64,000 nt of DNA from Micromussa lordhowensis (GCA_964020085.1 OZ026595.1:3249201-3313200); one strand, 5' to 3'; shown: positions 47,401 to 58,509, numbered from the stretch's first letter. The notes: generated by a model not told the origin, from the sequence alone. Made by a program: numbers and translations.

Positions 47401-50397
47401 AAAATTGTATTAAGTGGTTTTATGTCTGTTTTCTTTTTCAAATTTTACATGTGGCTGTCACGGCTTTCATTTCAAAAAGTTTGAAATAATTCAATATGAT
47501 TTTTGAACTGGCACGAGGAAGAACCCGATTGATTAGATGAGGCTATGTAAACACGGAAGAAGACAGTCCTCTGTTGCTTTTGAAAAAATATTAATTCTCA
47601 AAAATACGCGCAAATCTAAAACGTCACAACCGTGTTTACATACATCTAGACACACCTATTTAAACAATAGAGTGTCTCTGTCGAGGAACTATCGGTCTGA
47701 TAGTTACCCCTTGGAAATTTGATGTTCCCAAAACTAGCATACTTGTTTTAAGAACATCAAAGTTCTTAAAGTGTTTAAATAGGTGTGTTTAGATGAGAGT
47801 GTGCAAACACGGTTTTGACGTTTTAGATTTGTGCGTATTTTTGAGAAATATTTTTTAAAAGCAACAGAGGACTGTCTTCTTCCGTGTTTACGTAGTAAAC
47901 ACTCGGGGTGTTGGGAGAATTATCGACTACGGGTTTGCGTAACTGTCTCGAATTCTCTCAACCCTCCTCGTGTTTAGATGAGGCTGTATAAACACGGAAA
48001 AAGTGCTCTATTGCTTAAATTGAATCTGTATAGAATTAAGCAAGCAACAACACTGCCCAATTTGTTTAACTTTGCAGAGAGTTGGTACCAGCACCATGTG
48101 GACATAGATGGACGAGACATTCTCTTCCACGTCTTTGATACAGCTGGTAAGGTACGTTCTAGCACTTACACCCTTCCGTTTCTTATTCTCCTTAGTTTTA
48201 TCAAGTAATTATCTTAGTGATAGTTTCCAGAATTTGGTGCATATCAACTGAAGCGATGGCGTCCACTAGTTCATCAATTTGATTGATTTAACTTGGCATG
48301 GCTTTATTTTTTTATTTAAGAAATAGCACGTTGTTTCTATCGAGTGATAAAAACACAAGTGCAACGAGAAATGCTGCGGGGACACGAGCCGGCAGGCGGG
48401 TGTTTCAACAGGTTTTTCTAGTTCTTCCAAACTTCCACTCGTGTTTCGATAACTCGATAGAAACACGGAGAAAATGTTTTCCATTTCTTTTAAAACATTC
48501 CGCAGTAAAAACAAAGAAAACAACTTTACTTTGATCATCAAAACGTAAATTCTCTTTGCTCGAGCCATCAATACGTCAACAGCTCGTGCTAGTTTTGTGT
48601 TTATAGAAACATGATTTTAAACTTATATGCGCGCGTATTTACATAGAGCTATTTTCTAAAATGGTATATATTATTCTTATGGTTATTATGGTTTCGTCTT
48701 ATTATATATGTTACCTTGTATCTCCGAGCATTGACTGCCAGAACAGTTTACAGTACTGCTGATGAATCGATATAACAAGGCAACTTCAATTAAGTAATAG
48801 ATTACCTGTCTGTGTTACATAGCCTCATCTAAACAGAAGGGAGGTAGAAATACGCAAACCCGAGACGCAGTCAAGAGTTTGGATAATTTTCGAGAATTCT
48901 CCCAGGCTCCCGAGTGTTTAGATGAGGCTATGTAAATAAGGAAAAAGTCTTCTATTGCTTTTATAAAATAATTCTCAAAAGTACAAGCAAATCATCACAC
49001 CTGTGATTACATACTCTCATCAAAACACACTTATCGACCAGTGAGAGCGCAGTATCTCCGTTAATTTACAAAATAGTATTTTTGTAAGGTAGAAGTGCCG
49101 TGACGTGGTATACATAAATGGCCATACATGTACTACAACTTATAGTTTGAACAAGGTTTCCTTCCGTCGAGACGCCTTTGTATTCGTTTATCTCGTAATT
49201 TTGAACAGCTTACTCGAGGAACCTTTTTCCCGCCGTTTTGTGAAGGGCTGAAAAATGATAGCTGCACAATATATTATGTGTTCATATCTGAAATATTCAC
49301 AGTTACCTAAGTGAGAAGTACACAATCCTATTTGCAGTTACTAACACACACTCGAGAGAACATGGAACAGTTTGTGAAATTATTCTCTGGAGAAGCCCTA
49401 AAGATTCCAATTTGTATTATTAAGGCGGGGGTACACGTGAAGGCTGTTTTGACGTCGCTTAACACGGCCTTTCTGCCAATATCTCGGTCGCGTTTCAAGC
49501 GACACTAAATCTCTCTGCTCATTTCATTAACCACTGTTTGGCGGTTTTGTGTCAATTTTTGGGTGATTTTGGGGAATTTTGGGAAAGAGATATTTTCTCT
49601 CAACCGATAGGTTAAATTGAGGAAAATATGAAATGTTGAAGATTTGATGGATTTGGAAATTTGAAATTTGAAATGAAGAATTAGTTGACGGGTACCAAAC
49701 AGTCGCCAACCAATCTGGGGCTCTCTTTTGCGGGGGTCAACTGTCTGCTAGTGTTTCCAACCCATCTTAATCCTAACAATTTCCTTTTAATATTACTTCA
49801 AATTTCACTCCTATTCATGTTTACCCCCGCCTTAAGTGAATGAATATCTACAGTGCACACTAATTCAAAGCGCCATGAATGCTTAGCTGCATTTCGCTCA
49901 ACTTACGATGCCAAATACAAAAACTCAAGAAACGATCTCTTGACTATCTGGGTTTTTTTTTTCAGAATTGTTTGGAAAAGATCGATACCTGTGCTTCTCT
50001 GGACATCATGTTTGTACTCTACTCTATAACGGATCGTTCGTCTTTCCAAGAGGCAACACTCATTGTCAAGTATCTACACGAAACAAAAAACATTCCATCT
50101 TCAGCAATATTTCTAATCGCATCAAAAGCTGACCAGAAGCGCCACACAGCAGTAACAGAATTCGAAGGAAAGCTATTTGCCGTCAACACGGGTTGCTCCT
50201 TTCATCAGCTTTCCAATTCAGAGGGGTTTTCCGAGCACAGTAAGATCGTCAAGCAGGCGTACCTAAGAGTGTCTCTCGGGAGTCCACAGAAAATGCCAAA
50301 GTCTCCATTGATGAGAAGATTCAAAGGCAAGAACAAGAACAAAGGGCAAACAGCCATGCCAGGACCAAGAAACAGATCTGGAAGTGTTGAGTTTTAG
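44425..50397 (+). CDS. GTPase gene C: Ras-superfamily small GTPase, RERG/RASL-like, five coding exons
   Basis: Coding exons 44425-44460, 44868-45009, 46001-46057, 48078-48151 and 49966-50397 give 246 residues. The P-loop is GKDGVGKT (Asp12, Thr17). Switch I is DYDGTLESWY: Thr35 is kept, and Pro34 is replaced by Gly. G3 is DTAGKNC (Lys61, Glu62 lost). G4 is SKAD in place of NKxD, and G5 is SNS. The tail is strongly basic (RRFKGKNKNKGQ) and ends GSVEF, without a CaaX box; V-E-F fits a class II PDZ pattern. It shares intron positions and phases with genes A and B. It combines the A-type Lys61 with B-type G4 decay, so it looks the most diverged in nucleotide handling. Effectors are unknown. Confidence 0.88.
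44868..45009 (+). CDS. Gene C exon 2: P-loop
   Basis: Acceptor cttttgacag, donor gtgagg, 142 nt (one codon longer than in genes A and B). Encodes SFPQDNPGHLFQRSRQRN, a linker, and AAVLGKDGVGKT. Confidence 0.92.
46001..46057 (+). CDS. Gene C exon 3
   Basis: 57 nt, acceptor tgattgacag, donor gtaagt. Encodes AFTVRLLTRRFIGDYDGTL. Confidence 0.92.
46278..46470. mobile_element. Hairpin MITE in gene C intron 3
   Basis: The left arm ('catccttgttgcc', 'cacgtgatgattcaattgag', 'gcagtttgccac') is mirrored by the right arm ('tgtgcaaactgg', 'aatgaatcatcacatgg', 'ggcaacaaggatg') around 'aattaattgcat'. Confidence 0.75.
46927..47153. mobile_element. Hairpin MITE in gene C intron 3
   Basis: Ends 'attcaaaagataaagacgtt' and 'gaacgtttttatcttttgaa' are inverted. 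The inner arm 'gagctttcggctatcaatct' is mirrored by 'agattgatagccgaaagctc'. Confidence 0.8.
47170..47525 (-). repeat. Dispersed repeat, copy 2 (inverted relative to 25145-25420)
   Basis: The complement shares 'gccagttcaaaa', 'gaaagccgtgac', 'tgaaaaagaaaacagac' and 'ttattttctataagc' with the 25.1 kb copy. Confidence 0.65.
47533..47895. mobile_element. Palindromic element interrupted by a second MITE
   Basis: The left arm (47533-47665: 'gatgaggctatgtaaacacg', 'aagacagtcctctgttgctt', 'gcgcaaatctaaaacgtcac', 'cacacctatttaaac') is mirrored by the right arm (about 47776-47895). The interior 47668-47775 is a copy of the 24.98 kb MITE lacking most of its right half. The outer element must be older than the inner insertion. 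Confidence 0.75.
47895..48030. repeat. Dispersed 'gatgaggctat' repeat, partial copy
   Basis: Shares 'gggtttgcgtaactgtctcg', 'ccaaccctcctcgtgttta-like' and 'cacggaaaaagtgctctatt' with segments at 48820-49030, 52255-52540 and 55785-56070. It ends about 50 bp before gene C exon 4. Confidence 0.65.
48078..48151 (+). CDS. Gene C exon 4
   Basis: 74 nt, acceptor taactttgcag, donor gtacgt. Encodes ESWYQHHVDIDGRDILFHVF plus DTAGK, with AAG for Lys at the Ras 61 position. Confidence 0.92.
48820..49030. repeat. Dispersed 'gatgaggctat' repeat, partial copy in gene C intron 4
   Basis: Contains 'tagcctcatctaaac' and 'gtgtttagatgaggctatgt' facing each other, plus the 'gtcttctattgct' segment of the same family. 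Confidence 0.6.
49421..49838. mobile_element. MITE with 'ttaaggcgggggta' ends, copy 2, in gene C intron 4
   Basis: Ends are 'ttaaggcgggggta' and 'tttacccccgccttaa'. The interior matches the complement of the 40680-41100 copy, including 'ccaaacagt.gcc.aac' and 'tcaactgtctg.t.gtgtt'. It ends about 130 bp before the exon 5 acceptor of gene C. Confidence 0.75.
49966..50397 (+). CDS. Gene C exon 5
   Basis: Acceptor tttttcag after a T-run, stop TAG at 50395-50397. Begins NCLEKIDTC and contains MFVLYSITDRSSFQEA, IASKADQK and SNSEGF, then a basic tail. Confidence 0.92.
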   Translation, partial: NCLEKIDTCASLDIMFVLYSITDRSSFQEATLIVKYLHETKNIPSSAIFLIASKADQKRHTAVTEFEGKLFAVNTGCSFHQLSNSEGFSEHSKIVKQAYLRVSLGSPQKMPKSPLMRRFKGKNKNKGQTAMPGPRNRSGSVEF

Positions 50398-51046
50398 GGA
50401 CAGTGCTTCTTCGCACAGAGCTGATCTTGAGGGATTCTCATCACTTCCGAACTCGAAACTTAAAAGTTCCTAACGAGAATTTAACAATACATCCAGATAG
50501 GTTTCCCTAGGTTATAGTTCCTTTGTTCTCGGCACCTATCTGCTTGATGTAGCAAGAGAAAGAGAAAGAAGGACAACTTTATAGGTACATGCAAACGCCA
50601 TTGGGTAGATTAACACACTGTAACGGCATAGCACAAGATTCAAGGTTCATATTAAGAAGTGCATGGTCCTTTCTTCGGCCTTTTTAGCCAACACAATAGA
50701 AGTCATCGTAAACTGAAATAACACAGTATGCAATTAAGGAGTTACGCTACTCATCATATTGGAAAATTCTCTCACTGAGAGAATTTGAGTGTGGTACGGC
50801 GTAGGCTCGATTTTCGCTGCTCACTCGAGTCCAGTCCACGTTCCTGCCCGAGAGAGTTCGGGGAAAGAGCGCGGATTCTTTATTCGAACAGCGGCGAGTC
50901 AGAATCGAGTATACCTAGAGAAGTGTAAATCCTTAATTGCTTCAGCTTTCATGCGACTACTCATTCGCACTGCAGTCCAAATTAAAATTAACGATAAATT
51001 GGCCTGCTTTCGGCCAATCACAATGACATAGTATTTTCAGTCATAG

Positions 51047-51052
51047 AATAAA
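51047..51052 (+). terminator. Candidate polyadenylation signal, gene C
   Basis: First AATAAA after the gene C stop codon, about 650 nt downstream. Confidence 0.45.
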
Positions 51053-53539
51053 CTAGAAAACGTAACAGCACGGATAAACCCAAAGCAAGATGTGTTTGGC
51101 CAGACCACGGCACAACTCGTGCTTTCATTAATGCCGTTCTAAAAGTGTAGTTATAATTAACAATTATTCGCCTCAGGCTCGGTTAATATAACGATTAACT
51201 TTAAAAACACAACAACGCTTTTCAGTTTTCGGAACATGTTTCGATGTTTCAAACATCATCATCAGCCATTATGAATATATAGTAAAGATTTACAAAAGTG
51301 GTCGGTATATATAACCATATACAATGAAGCTTCATAAATTCAAATAGTCGTTAACTGTTTAACTTATTTAAACTAACCAGCTTTAATTTAAAACAGCACT
51401 CCAGATAACATTTAGAGCTTTAGAAAGCATTTAAGAGAAAACCTTCGTTGGGTGTCTCAGATCGTATCCTTGTTTGTTTTTATTTCCAAATCCGCCTAAA
51501 CCTAAATGTTGTCAGTGATGGTTTACTTTTGACACATATGCCCACGTTGCAAAGGCATTTAGCTCCTAACAGAATAGCCTTCTTTATTTACGAAAGGTCA
51601 CAGTGTCTTTGAATATTTTTGGAATTCGAGCGATATATTAATTGGAAAATTAGCAGTCTTTTTTCGTTCATTCAACACCCACCTACGTTTTGTTGTGGAG
51701 CCCTGAATGGCTTTTCTACGACCTGCGAGAAATGTTTTAAGAGATAACAACTATTTAGCATGCTTATCTTTTCTAAATTAAGTTCCTGTTTAGAGAAATC
51801 CTGTCTAACCTGCAGGTTTAATTTTGCTTGGATAAAACGGATAGACCCGATTTTCCTTGAGCTGTTAGCAATAACGGCTTGAAAGAGTGATTTGAGTGTG
51901 CGAGGTGTTCGAGTGATAGTAAGTGTCTGATTAATTTGAACTCTAGATAGTAGAAACCTCAAGATTACCGAGTTGTAGATAACGAGGTTCATGTGATACT
52001 GAGATTACTTTTCTTATAAAAGGCTCCGAGATAAGATGTTATCAGTACAACTGAGTTGTCAATACAACTCATGTTTGCAAGAATACCATCAGTTCTTAAA
52101 CTAGTTATATAAGTAAATATATTAAGTAAACGTACTGTACTACGCCGACCACTTCGCACGTGACTTTTCTTAGAGATGTAATTTTCATAACTTGAAGATT
52201 ATATGAAGTCTTGAGAGTGTTTTATAAAATAATTGAGCCACTACGCGCGCTCTCCTCGGTCGATAGTTGTGTTTAGATGAGGGTAGGTAATCACGGCTGT
52301 GGCGTTTTAGATTTGCGCGTATTTTTCAGTATTATTTCATCAAAGCAATAGAACACTTTTTTCGTGTTTATATAGCCTCGTTTAAACACTCGGAGGCCGG
52401 TTGGGAGAATTCTCGAAAGTCATGCAAACCCTTGACTACGTCCCGCGTTTGCATAACTGTCTTGAATTCTCCCAACCCTCCTCGTGTTTAGATGACGTTA
52501 GATAAACACGAAAAAGTGCTCTATTGCTTAAATAGTGCATAATTATACACATGGTGTACAAACATAGAGAAAAGTCATTTCAAATGTTACCAAATGTAAG
52601 GAGAATTAGAAACCTTCACCGACACATCCCCTTATATTAAAATTGATATCTCGGTGCCCTCCTTTAATGCCTTGCCCTAATTCGTTTGGGTGTCAAAAAG
52701 TTATGGGATAACAGGTTATGGGATAAAAGAAATTGTAATATATATTTTGTCGGACGAAGTGCGAGAGTTCTGGTATGAAACTTTCGACTCTTTGTATTTT
52801 ACCGTTCGTGCGCGAGACACAAGTTATCTACGTGTAATTTACATTTAAGATGACAGCAAAAAAATTGTAAATAGTATACAATTACTCAACATCTGTGTTA
52901 GTATCTAACCATCTCTTGCTGTCTTTTTCAGTATGATATTAACAGCAAATATACCTGAATTCCTTTCTTAGTATGAAACCTAATCTATCCATGCAGGAGC
53001 CAATGCCAATCTTACAGTGGCACCCATCGGATCGGCACGTTAAATTATCTGTTCAGAAGGCCTTTAATCCCCTCAGCCTTTCTTACGTGACTTGCAACCT
53101 CGAACGTTCGTGATATGAGAGATATAAAAGTCTGTTGTTTTCGGATTGATAAAACTTTCGTTTCGGGTACCGAAGAAAGGCCAGCAATGATTTTTGGAAA
53201 GGCAATAGTTTTTAAGGTTTTCGGGAAATGGCCAAAATAGCCCTAATTAATAGGCCATTTCCGAATTGCCTTTCGCCTGTGTCAAAACCAGTCTGTTTCA
53301 CCTACAGGTTCATTTTCAAGCAAATATAACTTAGATATAGCTTAGAGGAACTCGGAAATGGCGTATCCGAGAAGTTCAGACTCATGCAAGTTCTCCTTGA
53401 ATGACGGAACAGATAAACATCTTATCGCGCAACCTAAAATTAACCTAGATAGCTTTAATTTAAAACAGCACTCCAGATAACATTAAAGAGCGTTAGAAAG
53501 CATTAAAGGGAAAACTTTTGTTGGGTGTCCCAGATCGTA

Positions 53540-54317
53540 TCCTTGTTACTCGGGCAAGGCAGCCCGAGGTAAGTTTTCGGTGGCATTCTTTTTTGTTATT
53601 TTTCGTGTCGCAATTGCCTATGCACGCCTGCGTAGTACCAGCATAGAAACCTTTAGGGGGTAGTAGAAAGGCCTAGTTTTGCCGTAATACAAACAAAACA
53701 ATATGGCGTCTGGAGAGGCTCTTTCAAGACAGTGTTTTTTTCTCCTTTACGAACGAAAGACACCTTTCTGAAATTCATTGAAGGATCTAAATATAGAGAA
53801 TACTCGGTCGCAGACGAAATGTCGACATCGAGATCGCTTAAAATGCGAAGAACTGTTCCCTTTGATGAGCAAGAAATTTACATGGCTGAAAATATTTTAC
53901 GCTAGTCCCAACTTCGAACTTCAAATGGAGTTTTCAGGACTTGGAAGATCGCTGCCAGCTGGTAAATGTTATTATTGTTTTGCTTCATAAAAACTGTTGA
54001 ACTCATAGAAATTTATGTGAAATGTGAAATCTTATTTTAGTCAATGAAGTTATATACATGTAAAAGCATATAAAACAGTCACTCAGTTCGACGAAACACT
54101 ATACTTCCATAGAAATTTTCGCTACAATAGGTCATTTGCATTACCTATTCTAAAGGCCACTCCTGTCTTCTCAGTGGTATCAGCAATATACGACATGGAG
54201 GCTAACAAATTTAAAAGCATACCTTAGCATACCATTATAAATTTCATATTTAACTCTATTCCATCCTATACCCATAGACTTCCTCTTTTCAACTCTCAAT
54301 TATTGTGGATATCTCTC

Positions 54318-54400
<83 letters not shown>

Positions 54401-54780
54401 ATTATTATTATCATTTTTCTATTCTTTCCATTTTTAATTTAATAACTACAAAACTCATATCGATTTACAGAACGAATGACGAAGACTACCAGCACCTCCA
54501 GAAAAATCAGAAAAAGAAACAAAGATAACAACCTCCGTAATGGTACCCCATGTTCCTGGTTATCGGGCGACTCATTAGTATAGGAATTTAATAAATGGAG
54601 CTAACTATGAACGACTCAAATTTCCACTGCCGAATCTATTATTTGTATTGATCTAAGGCATGGAACTTTGTGTTACAATATTATACAAATTGCTTTACAT
54701 TTAACACGCGTCCACCCCTTTTTACCGTCACTCGGGAGAGTTGTCCTTTTTCACTCTTCGCCAACACAAAATACCACATC
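53540..54780. other. Unrelated insertion inside repeat unit 2
   Basis: This segment has no counterpart in units 1 and 3. It contains a short frame starting MASGEALSRQC near 53703, broken by a stop, then reopening at 53778 to 53990 (ends LGRSLPAGKCYYCFAS, with a possible donor at 'ctggtaaatg'). No family is recognised; a decayed transposon 5' region is one possibility. Confidence 0.35.
54317..54413. repeat. (ATT)n microsatellite
   Basis: About 30 nearly uninterrupted ATT repeats with one interruption near 54394. It lies inside the insertion in unit 2. Confidence 0.95.
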
Positions 54781-55196
54781 ATTCAACACCCAGGTACGCT
54801 TTTTAATGGCTTTTATACGATTTGCGAGAAATGGTTTAAGAGATAATAACTATTTAGCATGCTTCTCTTCTAAAGCTACTGTTTAGAGCAATCCTGTCAA
54901 AACTGCAGTCTTAATTTTGCCTGTATGAAACGGATAGACCGATTAATTCAAAGCATGATTTGCTTGAGCTGTTAGCAATAGCGGCTTGAGGAGTTATTTG
55001 AGTGTGCGAGGTCCAGCAAACAATCGTCCTTTCAAATCCAAAGCCATTCATCCTGTTGCAATTGTTGCAGTTGTTTTCTCACAACCTACTACGCCCGATC
55101 CGAGAAATTAAACGTATTCAAGCCATGCTTCTTTCACCTCAATCGAAAGAAACACATGCTTTTTAGAGACACAGTTGATGAATCTCGCTCGGTATA

Positions 55197-55372
55197 CAGT
55201 GGAATCCCGATTCTCGAACCCTCATTTTTTCGGACCTCAGGATAACTCGAACCAAAAGTTGTTTCCCCTCCTCAGTCGAACACTGCAATTTAACCCCCGA
55301 TTTCTCGAACTCTCCGATTTTTCGAACCAATTTTCGTTTCCCTTGGAGGTTCGAAAAATCGTAATTCCACTT
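55197..55372. mobile_element. Pogo/Tigger-like MITE
   Basis: The terminal repeats 'cagtggaatcccgattctcg' and the complement of 'cgaaaaatcgtaattccact' match the pogo/Tigger style of ends. TA dinucleotides flank both ends. It is about 176 bp long and has no transposase. It is absent at the matching place in repeat unit 3. Confidence 0.6.
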
Positions 55373-57929
55373 TATGTCGAACTATTAAGAGACAAGAATA
55401 ACGTTCAAGATCTATGTGGCGAGGGTTCGAAATAGCTGACATTAAGTGACTGACAAGTATATCCACGGGAAATTACTTGAACTCTAGATAATAGAAACCT
55501 TGAGATTACCGAGTTGTAGATAACGAGGTTCAGGTGATACTGAGGTTACTTTTCTTATTAAAGGCTCCGAGATAAGACGTTATCAGTACAATTGAGTTGT
55601 CAGTGAAACTCACGTTTGCAAGAATACCATCAGTTCTTAAAGCTTACTTATAAGTCAATATATAAAGTAAACTGTACTACGTCGATCACTTCGCACGTGA
55701 CTTTTCTTAGAGATGTAACTTTTTTAACTTGAAGATTTTATGAAGTGTTATATAATAATTGAGCCACTACGCGCGCTCTCATCGGTCGATAGGTGTGTTT
55801 AGATGAGGGTATGTAATCACGGTTGTTACGTTTTAGATTTGCGCGTAGTTTTGAGAATTTTTTTATCAAAGAAATAGAACACTTTTTCCCTGTTTATATA
55901 GCTTCGTCTAACCATTCGGAGGGTTGGGAGAACTCTCGAAAGTTATGCAAACCCTTGATTACTAGTCGAGGGTTTGTATAACTGCATAACTGTCTCGAAT
56001 TCTCCCAACCCTCCTCGTGTTTAGATGAGGCTATACAAACACGGAAAAAGTGCTCTATTGCGTAAATAGTGCATATATAATTCTACAAATGGTGTACAAG
56101 ATAGAGAAAAGTCGTTTCAAATGTTACCAAATGTACGGAGAATTAGAAACCCTTCACCGACACATCCCCTTATATTAAAATTGATATCTTGGTCCCCTCC
56201 TTTAATGCCTTGCCCTAATTCGTTATTTTGGATGTCAAAAGGTTATGAGAAAAAGGAATTCGAAATTGTACTATCTATTTTTGCGGACAAGGAGCAAGAG
56301 TTCGCGTATGAAACTTAAGACTTTTTTACCGTTCGTGCGAGAGACACAAGTTACCTGCGTGTCACTCGTCATACCCATGAGCATTACAACTGAATCCGTC
56401 CATCAAAACAGCCAATCACAGCGCGCGTTGTATCCGCTACAAACACCAGCCATAACGATGAGCAATTACAACTGCAAAGAAGGTAATTTTCATGTCATTC
56501 TCCGCAGTTCCAATATATGATCTTTCATATATTCACTTGCAATTAGCAATTACAACTTTGTAGTGCAGTGTTAGTGTTGATAGTATCGTAGTGTTGCATG
56601 ATAGATCCTTTTCAACCAAATGTATTCGTAAAATGATATTTGGTGTGAGGTTTGAGGCTCACACGACTCACGTGGTACCACTAACAATACAGGTAAAACT
56701 AAGAGAGGGAATGGGACAGGCAAGGTTGGCCGCAAAAGCTGAATGGAATAATTTGAAAGTAATTTTGTTTATCAAAACAATGAAGGAAAATATCGTGACA
56801 GAAACTTTTAAAGCGGGTCGCCCTATTGTGCTAATGTTAAGTCTTCCCCGCCCGCCCCTATGTCTCGTATGCTAGTGTGAAACCTAATCTACCCATGCAG
56901 GAGCCCAGGCCAATCTTACAGTGGCACCCTTCGGATCGTTACGTTAAATTATCTGTTCAGAAGAAGAGTCCTTTAATCCCCTTAGCCTTTATTAAGTTAA
57001 CTGCAACCTCGAACGTTCGTGATATGAGAAATATAAGGTCTTTTGTTTCCGGACTGATATAACTTTCGTTTTGGGTACCGAAGAAAGACCAGCAATGATT
57101 TTTGGAAAGGCAACAGCCTTGGAAAGACTAAAATAGCCCTAATAAATAGGTCACTACCGAGTTGCCTTTTGCCTCAGTCTCAAAACCAGTCTGTTCTTCC
57201 TTCAGGGTTCATTTTCACGCAAATCAAACGTATTTTCATTTCAAAGGTTTTGCACGAAGACTCATTTAAAAACAGAGTTAAAAGGTAACTCGGAAATGTC
57301 GTATCCGAGTAGACTCATGGACGTTCCCCTTGAATGACCGAACAAATAAACATCTTATGGCGCAACCTAAAATTAACCTAGAGAGCTTTAATTTAACAGC
57401 TTTAATTCAACAGCATTCAAGATAACATAAAAGAGAGTTGGAAAGCATTTAAGAGAAAACCTTCGTTGGTGTGCCCCAGATCGTATCCTTGTTTCTTTCA
57501 ATTTCCAAATCCGCCGCCTAAACCTAAATGTCGTCAGTGATAGTTTACGTTTGACACATATGCTCACGTTGCAAAGGAATTAGCTACTAATAGTCTTCGT
57601 TATTTACGGAAGGTCGCAGTGTCTCTGAATATTTTTGGAATTCGAGCGATTTATAATTGGAAAGTTTAGCAGTCCTTTTTTGTTCTTTCGACACCCTGGA
57701 GCTAATGGCTTTTTTACGACCTGCGAGAGTTTTCTGAGATAATGGCTAGTTAGCATGCTTCTCTTTTCTAAAGCTGAAATTTAGAGTAATCCTGCCTAAC
57801 CTGCGTGCAAGTTCTTTCAGCATTTCTGGAAGTCACAGGCTTAATTTTGCCTGGATAAATCTGATACACCGATCAATTCAAAGCATTTAACCCACTACAC
57901 CGATTTCGCTCGAGCTGTTAGCACTGATA

Positions 57930-58200
57930 ACGGCTTCAGGAAAGAGTGATTTGAGTGTGCGAGGTCTGGAAAACAGTCGTCCCTTTAGATCCGAAGACGT
58001 TCATCTTATTGTTGCAGTTGATTTCTCGCTATTTGAATATGACAACCTGCCACGCCGAGGTCTGGAAAACAGTCTGGCTTCAGGAAAGAGTGATTTGAGT
58101 GTGCGAGGTCTGGAAAACAGTCGTCCCTTTAGATCCGAAGACGTTCATCTTATTGTTGCAGTTGATTTCTCGCTATTCGAATATGACAACCTGCCACGCC
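57930..58200. repeat. Tandem duplication of about 125 bp within unit 3
   Basis: The block 'ggcttcaggaaagagtgatt' through 'gacaacctgccacgcc' occurs twice in a row with almost no change. This creates an open frame with a repeated peptide that is not a gene. Confidence 0.85.
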
Positions 58201-58509
58201 CGATCCGAGAAATAAAACGTATTCAAGCCATCCTTCTTTCACCTTAATCAAAAGAAAGAGATGCTCTTTAAAGGCACAGTTGATGAATCTCGCTATATCT
58301 CGAACTATAAAGAGAAAAGAAAAACGTCCAAGATCTAGCTGGCGAGGGCTCGAGATCGTGACTGACAGGTATATCCAGGGGAAATTAATTTGAGTTCTAG
58401 ATAGTGGAGGGCTCGAAATTACCGAGTTGTAGATAACGAGGTTCAGCTATATATATAATACTGGGGTCACTTTTCTAACAAAAGGCTCTGAGATAAGATG
58501 TTATAGCCT

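Larger units (their letters stand above)
51375..58505. repeat. Tandem array of three diverged repeat units
   Basis: Unit 1 is about 51375-53455. Unit 2 is about 53455-57385, interrupted at about 53540-54780. Unit 3 is about 57385-58505 and truncated. Each unit begins with 'agctttaatttaa' and 'cactccagataaca'-like sequence, then 'gagaaaac.ttcgttggg', 'gcgagaaatg.tttaagagat', 'attaccgagttgtagataac' and 'aaaaggctc.gagataaga'. Units 1 and 2 continue with the 'gatgaggctat' family block and 'catgcaggagcc.a.gccaat'. No intact coding region is seen. It may be a tandemly amplified non-autonomous element. Confidence 0.75.

Noticed and set aside
57951..58247. Open frame with two identical peptide repeats
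   Set aside because: It arises from the 125-bp tandem duplication in repeat unit 3; the other units have no matching frame.
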